Source of the DNA: Bryobacter sp.
GTDB lineage: Bacteria; Acidobacteriota; Terriglobia; Bryobacterales; Bryobacteraceae
Reading direction: 5' to 3'
Length of the DNA stretch: 64,000 nucleotides
NCBI GenBank assembly: GCA_022843625.1
Contig: JALHNH010000013.1
Span: 81,184-145,183 of the forward strand
The translations under genes were made by a program, and so were the position numbers. The notes below the pieces were generated by a model that searched no databases, was not told where the DNA came from, and saw nothing but the letters and a program-made list of their open reading frames with translations. Shown here in pieces: positions 46,050-55,935 of this stretch (within the stretch, counting starts at the first letter, position 1; the number at the start of each line of letters is the position of its first letter).

Positions 46050-48110
46050 ATGACACACTTCTATACCGCTTTGCTTTTTGTTTTGATGGCCTCAGTTTGC
46101 GGCGCCCAGAGTCTGGCTGTGCGTTGGAGCAGCTATTTTGGTGGAGCCGGGGCACAACTGAGTTATCACGCCGTGGATCGCGCAGGCAATGTGATTCTCG
46201 CCGGGCATACCCAGAATACGACTTTGCCGACCACTGCCGGTGCCTATCAGGGCAGCAACAAGGGGATGCGTGATTTGTTTGTTGCGAAATTCTCGCCAAC
46301 AGGCTCACTGCTTTGGGCCACCTACTACGGCGGGTCGCAGGATGAATTTCTGAACAGGGTAAGTACCGATGCTTCGGGTAATGTTTACCTGGTTGGGCGG
46401 ACGCTGTCAAACGACTTTCCGCGGACGACCTTTACGGGAACTGGCGGATTTATGGTGGCCCTGGACGGGAACGGGGCTCGCCGCTGGGCTCTGGCCGGTG
46501 GTTTCTTTAACGAGGTTCTAGACGCTGCACCGGATGCGCAGGGCAATGTAGTGGCTTGCGGGTATTCGGGAGACCTCGGGTTGACTGAGGATCTGCTGAA
46601 CCTTCAAAAGACTTATGGGGGTGGGCCGAGGGATGGGTTTATCGTGAGGATCGGACAGTCTGGGACTCCCAGCTTTTTGACCTATTTGGGTGGCTCAGGC
46701 AGTGACACCGTGTCGTCCTGCGTTGTGGACGGCAGAGGCACGATTCATGCTGCGCTGATTAGTAACTCCAGTGGCTTTCCGGGGTCTTCTGTGATCGGCA
46801 TTGATCCATTCCAGTCGGTGAGGACTTATACAACTCCCTTGGGTCTTGGAGCGACGGGCTATGTCTATAGCATGGCGCTGGCAGGGGATTCGGTTTATCT
46901 GACAGGCAAGGCCGAAGGTGCTTTGCTGGTAACGGCAAATGCTGCGACGAAAGTGGCACCTCCCGGTGACAACGCTTTTGTGGCTCGGGTGAGTACCGGA
47001 GGCCAGTTGATTTACAACTCGTATGTGGGTTGGAGCGGCTCCGATCTCGGTTTTGGTGTGGCCGTCGATTCGACAGGCTTGTTTCTGGTCTGTGGCTTGA
47101 CAACGTCCACTGATTTGCCGGTGACAGCCGGAGCCTTGAATGCGAGGCGCAGCAATGGGAGTTCTGATGGCTTTCTAAACGCGTATCGCGCAGATGGGTC
47201 CCTCGCATATTCGACATACCTTGCAGGAACGGGAATTACGTATTGTAACGGGGTGACCGTGAACGCAACGAGTGTGGTGGTGTCCGGGTTAGCTGGCGGT
47301 GCTGTTTCGCTGGTGAATGGCCCGGTACCAAATGGAGCGGTAAACACATTCGTTTTGGGAATGACGCTTTTTCCCAGCAACGCTCCAGTCTTTAGTTCGG
47401 CAGGGGTTACGAATGCGGCCAGTTTTGCTGGAGGATCTGTTGCTCCTGGTCAGATTGTGACTTTGTTCGCCCAGGGAGCAGGTCCTGCGGCCCTGGCAGG
47501 CTTGACCCTTGGAGCCGATCGCCGTGTCACGACTAGCGCCGGTGGAACGCGGGTGTTTTTTGATGGCACTCCGGCACCTATGGTGTATTCGGTGGCGGGC
47601 CAGGTGTCGGCCATTGTTCCGTACAACGTTGCTGGTAAGAGTCGCGTGGAAGTAGTGGTGGAGCACAACTCGGTATCGAGCGCACCGGTGAGTGTACCGG
47701 TAGTGGCGGCGGCACCGGGCTTGTTCAGTCTGGCTGGGGGAGTCGGACAGGTGGTGGCGGTGCTCGAAGGTGGATGTTGTAACAGCCTCACGCTCCCTGC
47801 CCGCAGAGGTGAAGTAATTGTTTTGTATGCGACTGGGGAGGGGCAGACCTCACCGGCAGGAAGGGACGGTAGTCTCGCCGAGTATGCAACGCTGGCTGAG
47901 TTTCCGAGGCCAGTGTTGCCGGTGGCCGTGCAGGTGGGAGGGCGGCAAGCGGACATTCTCTATGCCGGAGCTGCTCCGGGATATGTAGCCGGGTTGATGC
48001 AGATTAACTTACGCATCCCGATGGATGCCCCGGTGGGAGATCAGGTGCCAGTGGTATTGAGTGTGGGATCTGCTACTTCGCGGGCTGGGGTGACGCTGGT
48101 GATTCGGTAA
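46050..48110 (+). CDS. Secreted SBBP-repeat propeller with Solibacter C-terminal domain
   Basis: The 686-residue protein begins with a signal peptide (THFYTALLFVLMASVCGA). Residues ~30-430 consist of SBBP-type blades: 'HAVDRAGNVILAGHTQNTTLPTTAGAYQGSNKGMRDLFVAKFS', 'STDASGNVYLVGRTLSNDFP', 'VDSTGLFLVCGLTTSTDLPVTAGALN'. The last ~220 residues form a Solibacter C-terminal domain (TIGR03437), '...VTNAASFAGGSVAPGQIVTLFAQ' to 'SRAGVTLVIR', as in the BACON protein at 23466-26051. It is probably exported; binding target unknown. ATG 46050 was chosen over the TTG at 46047. Confidence 0.87.
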   Translation: MTHFYTALLFVLMASVCGAQSLAVRWSSYFGGAGAQLSYHAVDRAGNVILAGHTQNTTLPTTAGAYQGSNKGMRDLFVAKFSPTGSLLWATYYGGSQDEFLNRVSTDASGNVYLVGRTLSNDFPRTTFTGTGGFMVALDGNGARRWALAGGFFNEVLDAAPDAQGNVVACGYSGDLGLTEDLLNLQKTYGGGPRDGFIVRIGQSGTPSFLTYLGGSGSDTVSSCVVDGRGTIHAALISNSSGFPGSSVIGIDPFQSVRTYTTPLGLGATGYVYSMALAGDSVYLTGKAEGALLVTANAATKVAPPGDNAFVARVSTGGQLIYNSYVGWSGSDLGFGVAVDSTGLFLVCGLTTSTDLPVTAGALNARRSNGSSDGFLNAYRADGSLAYSTYLAGTGITYCNGVTVNATSVVVSGLAGGAVSLVNGPVPNGAVNTFVLGMTLFPSNAPVFSSAGVTNAASFAGGSVAPGQIVTLFAQGAGPAALAGLTLGADRRVTTSAGGTRVFFDGTPAPMVYSVAGQVSAIVPYNVAGKSRVEVVVEHNSVSSAPVSVPVVAAAPGLFSLAGGVGQVVAVLEGGCCNSLTLPARRGEVIVLYATGEGQTSPAGRDGSLAEYATLAEFPRPVLPVAVQVGGRQADILYAGAAPGYVAGLMQINLRIPMDAPVGDQVPVVLSVGSATSRAGVTLVIR

Positions 48111-48199
48111 TTCTCTGATCGCGTCCAAGCGTTCATTTGCAACCGACCGCCATGCTCGCAGCTTCGCTGCTACTCATTAGGGGCTGAGACATCTGTAAG
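48111..48199. other. Intergenic region between convergent genes with a small hairpin
   Basis: The 89-bp gap contains only a 5-bp hairpin, GCAGC-TTC-GCTGC, and no T-tract. No intrinsic terminator is seen for either side. The sequence after it (about 48179-48200, GGGGCTGAGACATCTGTAAG) has the look of an insertion-sequence edge, but I cannot confirm that from one copy. Confidence 0.3.
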
Positions 48200-48924
48200 T
48201 TACCAACGCTGGGGATCCCCCCCATACCAGCTTCCCGCACTGTGTAGCACCCGGAAGCGGGTAAAAGAGGTTCTGTCTGCCAGATCTTCGGCTCGCATGA
48301 TGTCCATCTGCCGCCGGTGCCCGCCGGGACCGTAAGAGAAGGTCCTTACTGCTGCATCATCTCTCCAAAAAGTTACTGTCACGGGGTCCACTGTTAGCCG
48401 GCCGGGGAAGCTGAAGGTCTGCTGGGAGTGCAGGCCATCGACAGCCGTCATCCCGATTCTGACGCCTGCAACGCCTGCGCCAAATTTCTCGACACGTTTC
48501 ATGTCGAGGCTGGCGTTCACTTTCCATCCGGCTGAGGTAATCACGACCAGCGGAGCTTCTGGGGCAGCAGGTTCTGCCAGATTGCCAAAGACCGCTCCCG
48601 GGGATTCGCGGTTCAAGAAATTCACTTCGCCCTTATGACGGAATGGCGCAAGTACGGCACTATAGGTCTCGCGTCTGCCATCCATCCACGGCGCAATTTG
48701 GGATCGCATTTCGAGGAGTGAATGTGCTGACTCTTCATCTTCATGGAGACCCAGCATCAGGAAGGCGAATGCCTGTTGCGAAGCCGGCTCGGTTGCAGCT
48801 GCGCGTATATCGGCCGCAACACCACAAAATAAGTCCGGCAGTGAAAGCCCGTCTGCCAGGCCCTCGTTTTGGGTTGCGAATCAAAGCGAGCTAGTTGGAT
48901 CGAGGCGAAGGATGCCAAAGTCAT
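48200..48924 (-). pseudogene. Monooxygenase-like gene (spheroidene monooxygenase/DUF3291-like), probably frameshifted
   Basis: The downstream frame (48200 to about 48880) encodes a protein with 'VTFWRDDAAVRTFSYGPGGHRRQMDIMRAEDL' and 'FTRFRVLHSAGSWYGGDP', the end of the spheroidene monooxygenase-like family. Its protein-like text runs upstream of the first ATG (48757) to a stop near 48882 without a start codon. A second frame, starting at ATG 48924 ('MTLASFASIQLARFDSQPK'), supplies the missing N-terminus, with the shift near the AAAA run around 48865. I therefore read one gene broken by a frameshift. The alternative is a shorter functional protein starting at 48757. Confidence 0.55.
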
Positions 48925-49017
48925 CCGGCCAGAGTATCAAATCTGGTCTCGTTGAGCCTGATGGCGTCTGGAAATGATGTTGGCCTCTCTGGAAGCGGGC
49001 AGCAGAGCCTTGCTGGT

Positions 49018-49443
49018 TTAACCGTGTTCGACCCTGGCCTTGATGTCTTCGTATGCGGCGTTGATGAGTTTGTTCAGGGCGGTTTCGTTTGTGGGTTCGC
49101 CGGGGCGGAGCTTTGTGTGGCGCATGAATTTGCCGGTGCCTTCGAGGAGATGATTGGGGTCGCGGAGGGAGGCTCCCTGGAAGAAGCCTAGATTGACGTG
49201 AGACTTGAAGGCGTTGACGTAGGCGAAGGGGACGTCGCCGAGGCAGGCTACGGGGCAGCCGTCGTGGAGGATCTCGCGGACTTCGTCGCCGCAGTTGCGC
49301 ATTTGTTCAAACCAGTGTTGGGCAAGGCTGCCGAGTTCGTCGGGGCGGTTTTCGAACCAGGTGTCGATGGCGGGGTCGCGCGGGACGCTTCCGTTCAATC
49401 GAAGTAGCCGGAGTTGCGGGCGGGCCTGATTTTCCGGGGACAC
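49018..49443 (-). CDS. DUF1801 protein (YdhG-like fold)
   Basis: The 141-residue protein has the DUF1801 pattern: 'WFENRPDELGSLAQHWFEQMRNCGDEVREILHDGCPVACLGDVPFAYVNAFKSHVNLGFFQGA', typical of a small protein whose function is not defined, possibly iron handling or stress related. It lies six bases after the RNA helicase stop and is probably cotranscribed with it. Confidence 0.82.
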   Translation of the reverse strand: MSPENQARPQLRLLRLNGSVPRDPAIDTWFENRPDELGSLAQHWFEQMRNCGDEVREILHDGCPVACLGDVPFAYVNAFKSHVNLGFFQGASLRDPNHLLEGTGKFMRHTKLRPGEPTNETALNKLINAAYEDIKARVEHG

Positions 49444-49449
49444 TTGCGT

Positions 49450-50859
49450 TTAGCGGAGGCGACGCCGGCGGCGGCCGGTGGGGCCGGCAGATGGTGTGCT
49501 GTCTGTTGGTGTGCTGGCTAAGTGGGTATTGGCTGACTGGGTATTGGCTGACTGAGTCGTTGTTGGCTGAGTTGTAGCTGCTGGTGTTTGGGCGCTACGG
49601 GTTCTGGGGGCGCGGGTTCTGGTGGGCTGTGATTTGGTGGGTTGGGGTGGCTTTGCTTCGCTTACGGGCGGAAGGCTTTTTCTCATCTCTGCCAGCATCT
49701 CTTCCATGTCGGCATCGGAGACGAGGCCGATGGGCCGGCGCAGGGGCGGCAGTTCGCGGAATTGCACCTGAATGCCCAGATTGCGCTCGTATTTGCGCAT
49801 GTCGGAGACTTCAAGGGGAGTGACGAAGGTCCAGGAGGCGCCACGAGCACCGGCGCGGCCTGTGCGTCCGATCCGGTGGACGAAGTTTTCCGGCTCTTGC
49901 GGCAGATCGTAGTTCACGACGTGGGCGATGTCATCGACGTGAATTCCGCGGGCGGCCACGTCGGTGGCAACCAGTACACGGTAGACACCGTCTTTGAAGC
50001 CCTGCAATGCTTCATTGCGCTGGCTCTGCGAGCGGTCTCCGTGGATCGCGGCGACCTTGTAGCAACCCCGCTCGAGAAACATCGTCAAGCGGTCTGCGCT
50101 TTCTTTGGTGGATACAAAGACCAGGAAAGAACCTTGTTCGTTTTTGAGCAGATACTCAAGGAGATCGAACTTCGAGCCGCGTTGGACTTCGTAGCAGTAA
50201 AGATCGATCTGGCTGGCCGTCTGCGCACACTGCTCCACGGCTATCCACTCGGGATCTTTCACGTAACTTGAGACCAGACCCGCGACGGATGGATCCATGG
50301 TCGCTGAGAAAAGCATGGTTTGCCGTTTGACTGGGAGCTTATCGAGGATGATGCGCAGATCGGGCAGGAAGCCCATATCGAGCATCCGATCGGCCTCGTC
50401 GAGTACGACGGTGGCAGCGCGGGAAAGATTGATCAAGCGCCGGTCGAGATAGTCGCAGAGGCGGCCGGGAGTGGCGATCACTACTTCGGCACCGGCCTCG
50501 ATATCACTCAACTGGGCTTTCTCGCTCATGCCGCCGACGACGACGGCTGTGCGGATTTTCATGCCGTGGGCGATTTTGCGGAAGGCCTCATCGATCTGAA
50601 TGGCTAGTTCGCGGGTGGGGCTGAGGATCAGGACTTTGACGGTTTTGGAGATGGGAGCGGCGGCGAGAGCTTCGATCAGGGGGATTGCGAAAGCGAGGGT
50701 CTTGCCGGTACCGGTTTGCGCGGTGGCGACGACGTCGCGACCTTCCAGGATGGGCGGGATGGCCTGCGCCTGGACGGGCGTCGGGGTAACGAACTGGTTC
50801 TTATCGAGATTGTCCTGCAAGGCAGAACATAGGTTGAGATCGGAAAAATGCTGTATCAA
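49450..50859 (-). CDS. rhlE: DEAD-box RNA helicase (RhlE-like)
   Basis: The 469-residue protein shows the Q motif region 'QFVTPTPVQAQAIPPILEGRD', Walker A 'AQTGTGKT', 'PTRELAIQ', 'VLDEADRMLDMGF', 'FSATM', 'VATDVAARGIHVDD' and 'HRIGRTGRAG'. The core (about 1-375) is followed by a low-complexity tail rich in Thr, Gln and Ser and ending in an arginine run (GRRRRRLR), typical of RhlE/CsdA-like helicases. The tail contains an exact 15-bp tandem repeat at 49525-49554. RNA remodelling, ribosome assembly or cold adaptation is the expected role. The symbol is tentative. Confidence 0.93.
   Translation of the reverse strand: MIQHFSDLNLCSALQDNLDKNQFVTPTPVQAQAIPPILEGRDVVATAQTGTGKTLAFAIPLIEALAAAPISKTVKVLILSPTRELAIQIDEAFRKIAHGMKIRTAVVVGGMSEKAQLSDIEAGAEVVIATPGRLCDYLDRRLINLSRAATVVLDEADRMLDMGFLPDLRIILDKLPVKRQTMLFSATMDPSVAGLVSSYVKDPEWIAVEQCAQTASQIDLYCYEVQRGSKFDLLEYLLKNEQGSFLVFVSTKESADRLTMFLERGCYKVAAIHGDRSQSQRNEALQGFKDGVYRVLVATDVAARGIHVDDIAHVVNYDLPQEPENFVHRIGRTGRAGARGASWTFVTPLEVSDMRKYERNLGIQVQFRELPPLRRPIGLVSDADMEEMLAEMRKSLPPVSEAKPPQPTKSQPTRTRAPRTRSAQTPAATTQPTTTQSANTQSANTHLASTPTDSTPSAGPTGRRRRRLR
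49525..49554 (-). repeat. 15-bp exact tandem repeat in the helicase tail
   Basis: TGGGTATTGGCTGAC occurs twice in direct succession (49525-49539 and 49540-49554). On the minus strand it encodes the 'SANTQ' unit of the low-complexity tail; a degenerate third copy may follow. Such repeats change length by slippage. Confidence 0.85.
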
Positions 50860-50946
50860 TTGTGCCTGGATCTTCTTGCGGCGAAGTGGAACCCTTTTGT
50901 TTTCAGGATAGCAGTGTCGGGAACTCCATTGAGCGGATGCAAGAGC

Positions 50947-51480
50947 TTAGAAGGCGGGCGGGATTACAATGCTGCCGTCTTCTGGTGGATAGGGCTCATC
51001 GGCGCTTTCGATGTAGATGGCTGGGACTGGGGCTCCCATGGCGCGGAGGTAGGTGGAGAGTTGGCCACGGTGGTGTGCGGTGTGGCGGATGGCGATGTTG
51101 AGGTACGCGACGGCGGGGTCGTTGCGGAGGCCGATGTAATCGAGTTGCTTTGTGAGGCTGTCGGCGGGGAGTTGTTGCAACAGGGGGATGCGCTGGGCGG
51201 TGCTTTCGGCGTACCAGGCGGCGAGGGCCTGGCAGGTGGTGGCGGATTCGGGTGGGCGAGGGTCTGGGCCGAATTGGCCGTTGAGGATGGCGTCGAGAAA
51301 CCAGAGTTCACAGATGGTGATGTGGCGGGCGAGCTGGAAGGGGGTCATGCTGATGGGGCTCGGCTGGTATTGTTCGCCTGAGGGCGGAACAGCGGCGAGT
51401 ATTTTGTGGGTGACGGCTTGCTCGGATTCGAGTTGGGGGAGGAGGAAATTACGGAGGAAGGTGGCGTTGGTGGGGCTCAT
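50947..51480 (-). CDS. DinB-family protein
   Basis: The 177-residue four-helix-bundle protein has the DinB histidine triad pattern, 'LARHITICELWFLDAIL' and 'HTAHHRGQLSTYLRAMG', which binds a divalent metal. Members include bacillithiol- or thiol-dependent transferases; substrate unknown. It follows the VOC gene by 12 bp on the same strand. Confidence 0.85.
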   Translation of the reverse strand: MSPTNATFLRNFLLPQLESEQAVTHKILAAVPPSGEQYQPSPISMTPFQLARHITICELWFLDAILNGQFGPDPRPPESATTCQALAAWYAESTAQRIPLLQQLPADSLTKQLDYIGLRNDPAVAYLNIAIRHTAHHRGQLSTYLRAMGAPVPAIYIESADEPYPPEDGSIVIPPAF

Positions 51481-51492
51481 TGCGGTGTGGCG

Positions 51493-51945
51493 TTATTCTT
51501 TTGCTGCTGCTTCGAGGGCTGCGATATCGAACTTGATCATGGTCATCATGGCGGCCATTGCTTTGGGATTCTTGAGGACGATGCCGACATTGTGGGGTAC
51601 GATTTGCCAGCAGAGGCCGAACTTGTCTGTGAGCCAGCCGCAAGCCATGGGTTTGCCGCCTTCGATGAGTTTGTCCCAGTAGAAGTCGATTTCGGCCTGA
51701 TCGTTGCAGGAGACCGAGTAGGAGAAGGCGGGGGTGAGGGCGTGCGATGGGCCGCCGTTGAGGAAGGTCATTTGCTGGCCCAGGAGTTCAATGTTGATGA
51801 TTACGATTTGTCCGGCAGGCTGAGGGCCGACGCCGCAGGAACGCAGTTCGCCCAGCTTCTTCGCTTCAGGGAAAATCGATAGATAGAAGTTTGCAGCCTC
51901 TTCGGCATTGTCGTTGAACCAGAGAAAGGGCGAGATCTTGTTCAT
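51493..51945 (-). CDS. VOC/PhnB-like protein
   Basis: The 150-residue protein starts 'MNKISPFLWFNDNAEEAANFYLSIFPEAKKL' and has 'FGLCWQIVPHNVG', the pattern of the PhnB/3-demethylubiquinone-type VOC proteins. Ligand and reaction are unknown. The ATG at 51945 has GGAG seven to ten bases upstream; upstream open frame to 52221 has no coding character. It is placed between a PLP ammonia-lyase and a DinB gene. Confidence 0.88.
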   Translation of the reverse strand: MNKISPFLWFNDNAEEAANFYLSIFPEAKKLGELRSCGVGPQPAGQIVIINIELLGQQMTFLNGGPSHALTPAFSYSVSCNDQAEIDFYWDKLIEGGKPMACGWLTDKFGLCWQIVPHNVGIVLKNPKAMAAMMTMIKFDIAALEAAAKE

Positions 51946-51968
51946 GGGCGGGTCTCCATTTCGATAGT

Positions 51969-53186
51969 TTAGACCGTCGTTGATCCGAAAACTTGTTCTG
52001 GGGTTTTGCCCGTGATGCTCTCGTAGATAGCGGAGTCTGTGGCCCCTTCGCAGCCGAAGAGGACGACCCGGCTGTTTGGGGTGAGACGGAGTTGGTTGTA
52101 GAGATCCGGGTTGGTCGCAGCATGAAGTAGGACTCCCATGCCGCCGGCGGCGGATTCTCCGCTTACGATTGGCGTGTCGCCGTGGCCGTTGGCCAGGGAT
52201 CGCATGGCCTCTTCGACCCAATCGTCCGGAATGGCGAGGAAGTCGCTGGTAAGCCAGTCGAGGATGCTCCAGGCTGCTGGGGAGACTTCGCGGCAGGCGA
52301 GGCCGGCCTGGATTGTGTGTAGCGTGCCGGAAGAGGGTTTAGGCTGGCCGTGGACGGCAGATTGATAGAGACAGTCGGCTTCGATGGGCTCAACCATCAC
52401 GAAATTTGGGGTGTCGCTGGTGCAGCGCTGGTAGAAACCCATGAAGACTGCAGCGGCGATGCTGCCCACTCCGCCTTGCATGAAGACGTGGGTGATCTGG
52501 TTCGGGTCTGGAATTTGGGCGAGGGCCTCTTCTACCATCACCATGTAGGCATTCATGACGTTGCGCGGGATGGGGGAGGCGAAGTTGTCCCAGGAGGTGC
52601 TGCTGACGAAGTGCCAGTGGTTGAGCTTTGCGTCTTCTTTGGCTCGGCGGACGGAATCCTCGTATTCGCCGGTGATGCGGATGACGATTGCGCCGAGGGC
52701 TTCCATCGCTTCTTTACGGCCGTCGCTGACGTGGCTGTGGATGTAGGTGACACAGCGGCAGCCGAAGATTTTGGCAGCATAGGCGAGGCCGCGGCCCTGG
52801 TTGCCGTCGGTGGCTACGCAGACCGTTACGCGGCTGGTGATTGGGTGGAATTGGCTGGTGCGGAGTTGTGTGGCTGTGGGTCTGGTTCCGGTTTTCGCCT
52901 CGACTTTATCTGCGAGGAGACAGAAGACGGCGTAGGGGGCGCCGAGTGCTTTGAAGCTGCCCAGGGCGGGCCCGAAGCGGCGGCTTTCGTCTTTGTAGAA
53001 GAGGCTGGCGATGCCGACTTTTGCGGCTGTGGTGGGAAGATTGTGAAGGGGTTGCTCTTTGTACTCGGGCCAGGAGTGGATTTCAGATACTGCGGCTTGC
53101 CAATGGGACAGGTTGCTGAGGGGGGCTTGGGCGGGGACTGCTGTGGCTGTAGTGAGGCGGCGCAAATTCTGGTGGTGCAAGTACAT
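51969..53186 (-). CDS. dpaL: Diaminopropionate ammonia-lyase (PLP fold type II)
   Basis: The 405-residue protein has the Schiff-base region 'YKDESRRFGPALGSFKALGAPYA', the asparagine loop 'ATDGNQGRGLAYAAKIFGC', 'MQGGVGSIAAAVFMGF', 'ASPIPRNVMNAYMVM' and 'VVLFGCEGATDSAIYE'. These match diaminopropionate ammonia-lyase, which converts 2,3-diaminopropionate to pyruvate and ammonia. The start at 53186 (ATG) is preferred; the frame is open to 53336 but the added residues have no coding character. It diverges from the cytochrome/DUF1592 gene with a 36 bp gap. Confidence 0.88.
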   Translation of the reverse strand: MYLHHQNLRRLTTATAVPAQAPLSNLSHWQAAVSEIHSWPEYKEQPLHNLPTTAAKVGIASLFYKDESRRFGPALGSFKALGAPYAVFCLLADKVEAKTGTRPTATQLRTSQFHPITSRVTVCVATDGNQGRGLAYAAKIFGCRCVTYIHSHVSDGRKEAMEALGAIVIRITGEYEDSVRRAKEDAKLNHWHFVSSTSWDNFASPIPRNVMNAYMVMVEEALAQIPDPNQITHVFMQGGVGSIAAAVFMGFYQRCTSDTPNFVMVEPIEADCLYQSAVHGQPKPSSGTLHTIQAGLACREVSPAAWSILDWLTSDFLAIPDDWVEEAMRSLANGHGDTPIVSGESAAGGMGVLLHAATNPDLYNQLRLTPNSRVVLFGCEGATDSAIYESITGKTPEQVFGSTTV

Positions 53187-53222
53187 CTGAGGTATCTGGC
53201 ATTCTAGCCCAAGGTTGGGGTT

Positions 53223-55919
53223 ATGATCACCGTAATGCGATTTGTTTTGAATTTGGTTCTGTTCGCTGCCAGTGCTGTCGCTGCGCCTATTGTGGGAGCT
53301 GAGGCGTTCTTTCGTCAAAATTGCATCGCCTGCCACAACTCAACTGGAGCTAAGGCGGGGCTTGATCTTGGCAAGCTGGCGTTTGAGCCTGAGAAGGCTG
53401 ATAACTTCGCGACTTGGGTGAAGATTCATGATCGCGTCTCGGCGGGGGAGATGCCTCCGAAGAGCCTGCCCCGGCCCGCAGCAGCTTCGATGGGTGTGTT
53501 CCTCAAGCAGGTTTCTAATTCTCTCAGTGAGGCTGAGCTGGCGGCGGTGGCAAAGAGCGGGCGGGCTGGCCTTCGGCGGTTGAATGCCTACGAGTACGAG
53601 AATGCGATTCGAGATTTGCTGGGTGTGCCATGGTTGCGGATCCGTGAAAAGCTGCCGCAGGACGGAATCGCTAACCGCTTTAACAAGACGGGGACGGCGC
53701 TCGATGTATCGCATGTACAGATGGCGCGGTATATGAGCACGGCGCAGATGGCGATGCGGGAGGCGATGGCGGCAAAGCTGGTTCAGCCGGCTACGGCGAC
53801 CACTCGAGTTTATGCCCGGCAGGAACCGACGCTCATCGGCAATATGTGGCCTCGTGAAGGGAACACGCGCACGGACCGGATGAACTTTCCGGTGCTGGAT
53901 TCTCATGCTCAGCCCGAGGTGAGAGCCGGACGTAGCCCGATCACAAGCCCTGAGACAAAAGAGCGCGAAGCGATGGGCCGGGTGTCGAGTATCTTCTCAG
54001 ATGCTGGTGGCTTTAGCTGGACGGGTTTTCGCGTGCCTGCGGCAGGGCGCTACAAGATCAAGGTGAAGGGCTATTCGATCTGGGTGAGCGGAGGTGGCAT
54101 TGATCACTGGAACTTCACAGGATTTGGGCCGGAGAAGACGGCTTATCTGTATACGCCCCGGATGGAGCGCCCGAATGCGGATGAGGTTTGGCCGGGGCGG
54201 CGGAATGAGCCGATTGGGGTGTATGCGCAGAGCTCGGGACAATCGCGGCCACTGGGGGAATTCGACTTCAAGCCTGAGGCCGGGGAGTATGAGCTGGAGG
54301 TGGTGCTGGCGGCGAATGAGGTGATTCAGACCGATAGCATGCGGCTGTTTCGGACTCGTGTGAATGGGACTGAGCTTGAGTATGTGAATCCGCTGGCTAC
54401 GAAGGAAGGAATGCCGGGGGTGGCCTTTCAGTGGCTGGAGGTGACTGGGCCGCTGTATGACGCGAGTTCTGGCGAAGGATACAGGCATTTGTTTGGTGAG
54501 TTGCCGTTGCGACGGGTGGAGGCTGGGGGCGTTGGTGTGCCGGTGGTGGCGCCGAGGGTAACGGGTGAGAATGCGGGCTTTCGGAACCGGATTCCGCGGA
54601 TGGTGGACGCGAATGTAGAGGTGGATTCGAAGGATCCCAAAGCGGATGCTCAGCGGTTGCTGCGAGCTTTTCTTGCGAGGGCTTATCGGGGGCCGGTGGA
54701 TGAAGGATCTGTGCAGCGATTTATGCAGTTGTATGAGCAGCAGTTGGCTTCGGGCAACGGCTTTGCGAAATCGATGTTGTTTACTTATACGGCTGTGTTG
54801 AGCTCGCCGGGATTTCTGTTTGTGCAGGAGGCCCCGGGTAAGTTGTCCGATGATGCACTGGCGACTCGGCTCGCTTTGTTCTTGTGGAATTCGCCGCCGG
54901 ACGCAGAGTTGCGGGGGCTTGCTGCGGCAAAGAAGTTGCAGAATGCGCAGGTCTTGCGGGCGCAGACGGAGCGCATGCTGAAGGATGCGCGCTCGCAGCG
55001 TTTTATTGAGGCCTTTACAGACTACTGGCTGGACATCCGAAAGATCGATGATACTTCGCCGTCGACGACGCTTTATAACGATTACGAACTGGACGACCCG
55101 TTGAAGCTGGCGGCGATTGAAGAGACACGGTTGTTTGTGAGTGAGATGGTGAAGCAGAATTTGCCGGCGAGGAATGTGATCCAGTCTGACTTTACGTTTT
55201 TGAATGAGAGGCTGGCGCGGCATTATGGAGTGCCTGGAGTGACCGGGGCTCAGATGCGGAAGGTCGCATTGCCGGCCGGTTCGGTGCGTGGTGGATTGAT
55301 GACGCAGGCCAGTGTGCTGAAGGTGACAGCGAACGGGACGACGACTTCGCCTGTGTTGCGCGGGGTGTGGATTATGGAGCGGATTCTGGGGTATCAGACA
55401 GCCCCACCGCCGGGTGTGCCGGCGGTGGAACCGGATATTCGCGGGGCGGTGACGATTCGGCAACAGTTGGACAAACATCGTGCCGATGCGAGTTGTGCGT
55501 CTTGCCATCAGAAGATTGATCCGCCGGGCTTTGCGCTGGAGAGCTTTGATGTGATGGGCGGGTGGCGTGAGAAGTATCGAGCGACTGTGGAGACGGTAAA
55601 GCCGGAGCCGGGTGTTGGATTCTCCGGGCAGCGCTTTGCGTTTCACTATGCGTTGCCGGTGGATTCGGCCGGGGCTTTGCAGAGTGGGGCCAAGTTTGCC
55701 GATATCCGTGAATTCAAGAAGGTGTTGCTGGAGCGCGAGGAAAAGACAGTGGCTCGCAATCTGGCGCAGCAGTTGTTGATCTATTCGACCGGTGCGCCGA
55801 TTGGCTTTGCGGATCGCAAGCGGGTGGATGAGATTCTTGAGCAGACGCGCGGGGCGGGGTACGGCGTGCGGTCAATGATACACGGCATTGTGCAGAGTCA
55901 GTTGTTTCAGAATAAGTAA
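53223..55919 (+). CDS. Secreted c-type cytochrome with DUF1587/1592/1588/1585 domains
   Basis: The 898-residue protein has a signal peptide and an early cytochrome c motif 'CIACH' (about 35-39). It then has DUF1587/1595/1592 text ('[18 protein letters not shown]', '[16 protein letters not shown]', '[13 protein letters not shown]') and a second '[25 protein letters not shown]', the DUF1588 signature, finishing with a DUF1585-like region ('[14 protein letters not shown]'). Such multi-DUF cytochromes occur in Planctomycetes, Verrucomicrobia and Acidobacteria, almost always next to a DUF1552 gene, as here. The role is unknown; electron transfer in the periplasm is inferred from the heme sites. 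Starts at 53223, with ATG 53235 possible. Confidence 0.9.
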   Translation: MITVMRFVLNLVLFAASAVAAPIVGAEAFFRQNCIACHNSTGAKAGLDLGKLAFEPEKADNFATWVKIHDRVSAGEMPPKSLPRPAAASMGVFLKQVSNSLSEAELAAVAKSGRAGLRRLNAYEYENAIRDLLGVPWLRIREKLPQDGIANRFNKTGTALDVSHVQMARYMSTAQMAMREAMAAKLVQPATATTRVYARQEPTLIGNMWPREGNTRTDRMNFPVLDSHAQPEVRAGRSPITSPETKEREAMGRVSSIFSDAGGFSWTGFRVPAAGRYKIKVKGYSIWVSGGGIDHWNFTGFGPEKTAYLYTPRMERPNADEVWPGRRNEPIGVYAQSSGQSRPLGEFDFKPEAGEYELEVVLAANEVIQTDSMRLFRTRVNGTELEYVNPLATKEGMPGVAFQWLEVTGPLYDASSGEGYRHLFGELPLRRVEAGGVGVPVVAPRVTGENAGFRNRIPRMVDANVEVDSKDPKADAQRLLRAFLARAYRGPVDEGSVQRFMQLYEQQLASGNGFAKSMLFTYTAVLSSPGFLFVQEAPGKLSDDALATRLALFLWNSPPDAELRGLAAAKKLQNAQVLRAQTERMLKDARSQRFIEAFTDYWLDIRKIDDTSPSTTLYNDYELDDPLKLAAIEETRLFVSEMVKQNLPARNVIQSDFTFLNERLARHYGVPGVTGAQMRKVALPAGSVRGGLMTQASVLKVTANGTTTSPVLRGVWIMERILGYQTAPPPGVPAVEPDIRGAVTIRQQLDKHRADASCASCHQKIDPPGFALESFDVMGGWREKYRATVETVKPEPGVGFSGQRFAFHYALPVDSAGALQSGAKFADIREFKKVLLEREEKTVARNLAQQLLIYSTGAPIGFADRKRVDEILEQTRGAGYGVRSMIHGIVQSQLFQNK

Positions 55920-55935
55920 GGGCAAACGGAAAGTT

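Noticed and set aside
48895..49191. Plus-strand open frame of 98 codons opposite the DUF1801 gene
   Set aside because: It has no ribosome-binding site or family and overlaps a good gene on the other strand.
53997..55646. A 549-codon open frame on the minus strand opposite the DUF1592 gene
   Set aside because: Its product is rich in Arg, His and Pro with no domain, and it lies wholly inside a well-supported gene; the length follows from the strong G-rich codon use of the sense gene.
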